This document shows positions 62,855-64,000 of a stretch of DNA of 64,000 bases, piece after piece. The notes under the pieces are model-generated. The model ran no database searches. It was given only the letters and a program-made list of their open reading frames with translations, and was not told the origin of the DNA. Position numbers and translations under genes: made by a program. How positions within the stretch are numbered: position 1 is the first letter of the stretch; every line of letters begins with the position of its first letter. Source of the stretch: Straminergon stramineum (lineage: Eukaryota; Streptophyta; Bryopsida; Hypnales; Calliergonaceae); contig OY987272.1 of NCBI GenBank assembly GCA_963920665.1, positions 17,303,001 to 17,367,000 of the forward strand, read 5' to 3'.

Positions 62855-64000
62855 CATGACAAGAAATATGTGGCAAAGAGTACATAGTTGGCATTGACCT
62901 TGATAATTGTATGATTTATTTGACACTTAATGATTAAATCTGAAATGTCTTCTTTGTGTATGTTGTTTTTATTACTAAATCCTTTGTTGGTAAAATTAAT
63001 AGTTTTGTTTGTTTGTTTGTTTTTTGTGGGGGGGGGTTCTATTTAATGAAGGGGTGAATATTTTTGTTCTAGTTGCCCTTGCTTTTGTATAGTACCCACC
63101 TTTTCCCTTTTTTCTTCAAAGTTGTAGATTGTATTTCATGAAATTGTTGTTACAGTAATGTATGTATTTTGTTCAAAGCTTCTAGGCTTCTTGTTTAAAA
63201 GTATGGCAATCTTGTCATATATGTTGAATCAACTTACAATTGAACTTTTTCCTAGCATAATCTTTTCTTGTGTACATCAAGGAAGACCTACTCCTTTCAA
63301 GACATGTAATTGAAGCAATCAAAGCCTTACAAGATGTAGGACACAACACATATGATCCAAATTGAGGAGTTTAATTTAACCAATAAATGTCAACACGGAC
63401 ATTTAGTGTTCGATGGATGACAAAGAATCTCTTTATGTAGGACATAATTACAACTATTCGTCCTTGGAATTTTGTGCAAAAAGGGGAGATCTTCAATAGT
63501 AATTAGACCTCCAATGAATATTTTTTAATTTTCTTTACCCCTAAATGGATTTGACTATGTTTTCACCAAAAACACTCCCTAAACTGCCATTTCTAGTGCA
63601 AGTACTAAATTTTACAAAAAAAATAAATTTGGGACACAAGCAACCATAGGATCTTGTATTGCATTGGTTTTCTATGATGTGAAAAAAATTTCAAAAATTT
63701 CCACCATGTAGATTGCAAGATATTAGTGCTTGAATGGACAAAAATCATTTTTTTGACCTTGCGAAAAAAATAGGCAATTGCACTTTACAAGGTTACATTT
63801 TTATGAAAAAAATTCCAAAATTATGGTGCTTCTTTGGATTCATTTTTCAAGGCAAGTTGGCTACATGCTTGAAAAAATTCAGATGATTTGGAATTGTAAT
63901 ACATGTAGGAAAAAAAATAGTAAGTAGAAAGAACTAGAGAATGATTTAAATTACTAAATTGTTAAGAATTTAATTATGGAATTGAAAAATGCCAATCCAA
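62855..64000. other. AT-rich spacer to window end
   Basis: No genes recognised. Contains a GTTT run followed by nine G at 63028-63036, and a second copy of the dispersed repeat at the right edge, continuing beyond the window. Confidence 0.5.
63865..63999 (+). repeat. Dispersed repeat, copy 2 (truncated by the window edge)
   Basis: Matches the 32820-32929 copy in direct orientation: atgcttgaaaaaattcag, aagtagaaagaactagagaa, actaaattgttaagaattt and atggaattgaaaaatgccaa. The repeat probably continues past base 64000. Confidence 0.75.

Noticed and set aside
1..64000. LTR retrotransposons, Helitrons, CRISPR arrays, rRNA genes, organelle insertions
   Set aside because: I saw no reverse transcriptase, integrase or helicase motifs, no paired LTRs, no regularly spaced repeats and no rRNA-like sequence. 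Old degraded copies could be missed by eye.

Overview
This is a eukaryotic nuclear window from a land plant, most likely a bryophyte and plausibly a moss. The evidence is intron-rich genes with GT-AG junctions, plant-type families (CDT1, B3, FEY-type SDR, LORELEI-like, TAF2), telobox-like AAACCCTAA motifs near gene starts, GC-richer exons in very AT-rich spacers, and many small inverted-repeat elements. The species call is inference. I saw no rRNA, tRNA, CRISPR array or organelle block.

Layout. 1-2.0 kb: AT-rich spacer with one small TIR element. 2.06-7.53 kb (+): a complete 12-exon gene for a predicted plastid-targeted LptF/LptG (YjgP/YjgQ) permease, the most unusual gene here. 8.86-10.16 kb (+): a short LORELEI-like 8-cysteine secreted protein, with a possible antisense secretory first exon in its intron. 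10.2-14.3 kb: AT-rich spacer with a foldback element, a 90-bp tandem duplication, an unrecognised coding remnant and an LRR N-cap relic. 14.9-15.9 kb (-): a broken F-box gene. 16-19 kb: spacer with a tiny CACTA-like MITE. 19.1-23.1 kb (+): an intact CDT1 replication-licensing gene with E2F sites upstream. 24.2-25.1 kb (-): a B3-domain gene with a one-base frame break. 25.8-29.4 kb (-): a FEY-like short-chain dehydrogenase whose cofactor and catalytic motifs are all altered. 29.5-39.4 kb: AT-rich, repeat-rich spacer with a piggyBac-like element inserted in an older foldback element. 39.5-52.0 kb (-): a 28-exon TAF2 gene (TFIID subunit). 52.1-55.9 kb: spacer and upstream region with a roughly 200-bp direct repeat. 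55.96-57.15 kb (+): an intronless protein kinase stopped by TAG at its APE motif. 57.2-64 kb: repeat-rich spacer with an unrecognised ORF, a small TTAA element, a head-to-head pair of roughly 400-bp TIR elements and another TIR element.

How the genes relate. These are independent housekeeping and signalling genes, not an operon or cluster. CDT1 (origin licensing) and TAF2 (core promoter recognition) are nuclear. The LptF/G protein should act in a plastid membrane. The LORELEI-like protein should act in the secretory pathway with receptor kinases. Intact genes (LptF/G, CDT1, TAF2, LLG) alternate with damaged ones (F-box, B3, kinase), so the interruptions are not explained by uniformly poor sequence. 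Exon boundaries below were worked out by hand from splice motifs, reading phase and family similarity.
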